From an uncultured Bacilli bacterium (GTDB lineage: Bacteria; Bacillota_I; Bacilli_A; RF39; UBA660), in assembly GCA_947630585.1 (NCBI GenBank), contig CANRIE010000047.1:1-5492 (forward strand): DNA of 5,492 nt. The letters run 5' to 3'. Positions 5,431-5,492 of this stretch are shown one piece after another. Numbering within the stretch: position 1 is the first letter of the stretch; the number at the start of each line of letters is the position of its first letter. The notes below the pieces were generated by a model that searched no databases, was not told the origin of the DNA, and worked only from the letters and a program-made list of their open reading frames with translations. A program made the position numbers and the translations under genes.

Positions 5431-5492
5431 ATGATTAATAGTTTAAATATATTAAATAAAAATGTTAACAATCTGATAACTTCGGGGGGGGG
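5431..5492 (+). CDS. mutL: Probable DNA mismatch repair protein MutL, N-terminal fragment (runs off the window)
   Basis: Only 20 codons are visible, beginning MINSLNILNKNVNNLITSG. MutL recruits downstream repair factors to mismatch-bound MutS through an N-terminal GHKL ATPase. The pattern I-L-x3-V-x-N-x-I-x2-G matches the start of MutL proteins, whose first helix reads like VLPPQLANQIAAGEV in E. coli, with the Gly at residue 19 here against 17 there. The position right after mutS and the strong RBS support this. The usual AAG is TSG here, and the ATPase Asn and Glu lie outside the window. The final codons are inside a 9-G run that may be artefactual, so residues after about 19 should not be trusted. 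A different short gene cannot be excluded. Confidence 0.65.
   Translation, partial: MINSLNILNKNVNNLITSGG
5484..5492. other. Terminal poly-G run, probable sequencing artefact
   Basis: Nine consecutive Gs end the window. No G-run of comparable length occurs elsewhere in this very AT-rich sequence. In the mutL frame only the first two or three Gs are expected (completing TCG and starting the Gly codon); MutL would then normally continue with Glu-Val. Poly-G at contig ends is a known product of two-colour sequencing chemistry. Confidence 0.6.

Overview
This window comes from a very AT-rich bacterium with typical Bacillota signals. It has AGGAGG-type ribosome binding sites, near-consensus -35/-10 promoters, two of them with an extended TG before the -10, AGA/TTA-dominated codon use and TAA stops. 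Both large genes read through in the standard code with TGG as the only tryptophan codon, so nothing points to UGA recoding. An intact mutS argues against the classical mycoplasmas, which generally lack mismatch repair. A low-GC Bacilli lineage, possibly an uncultured host-associated one, fits best; the genus cannot be told from this sequence.

Layout: positions 1-220 hold a leftward tRNA operon, tRNA-Cys(GCA) then tRNA-Gly(GCC), each with an encoded CCA and only 2 nt between them. Its promoter lies at 232-260 and two hairpins follow it, the second a probable terminator cut by the window edge. The divergent intergenic region (221-425) is almost pure A/T and carries the promoters for both directions. 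Rightward from 426 come lon (ATP-dependent LonA protease), mutS (mismatch recognition ATPase) and the first 62 nt of a third gene whose start looks like MutL. mutS has its own strong promoter 33 nt after the lon stop. No clear terminator separates the three genes, so readthrough is possible.

How they work together: MutS and MutL form the core of post-replicative mismatch repair, and the MutS C-terminus carries a plausible sliding-clamp-binding motif. Lon degrades damaged and regulatory proteins. The order lon-mutS-mutL is a protein-quality/DNA-quality neighbourhood, but no functional coupling is shown.

I find no previously undescribed system here. The points most worth checking are a 9-G run that ends the window inside the mutL start (probable sequencing or assembly artefact), an unusual residue next to the Lon catalytic serine, a U-U mismatch in the tRNA-Cys anticodon stem, and several small dyads at the gene borders.
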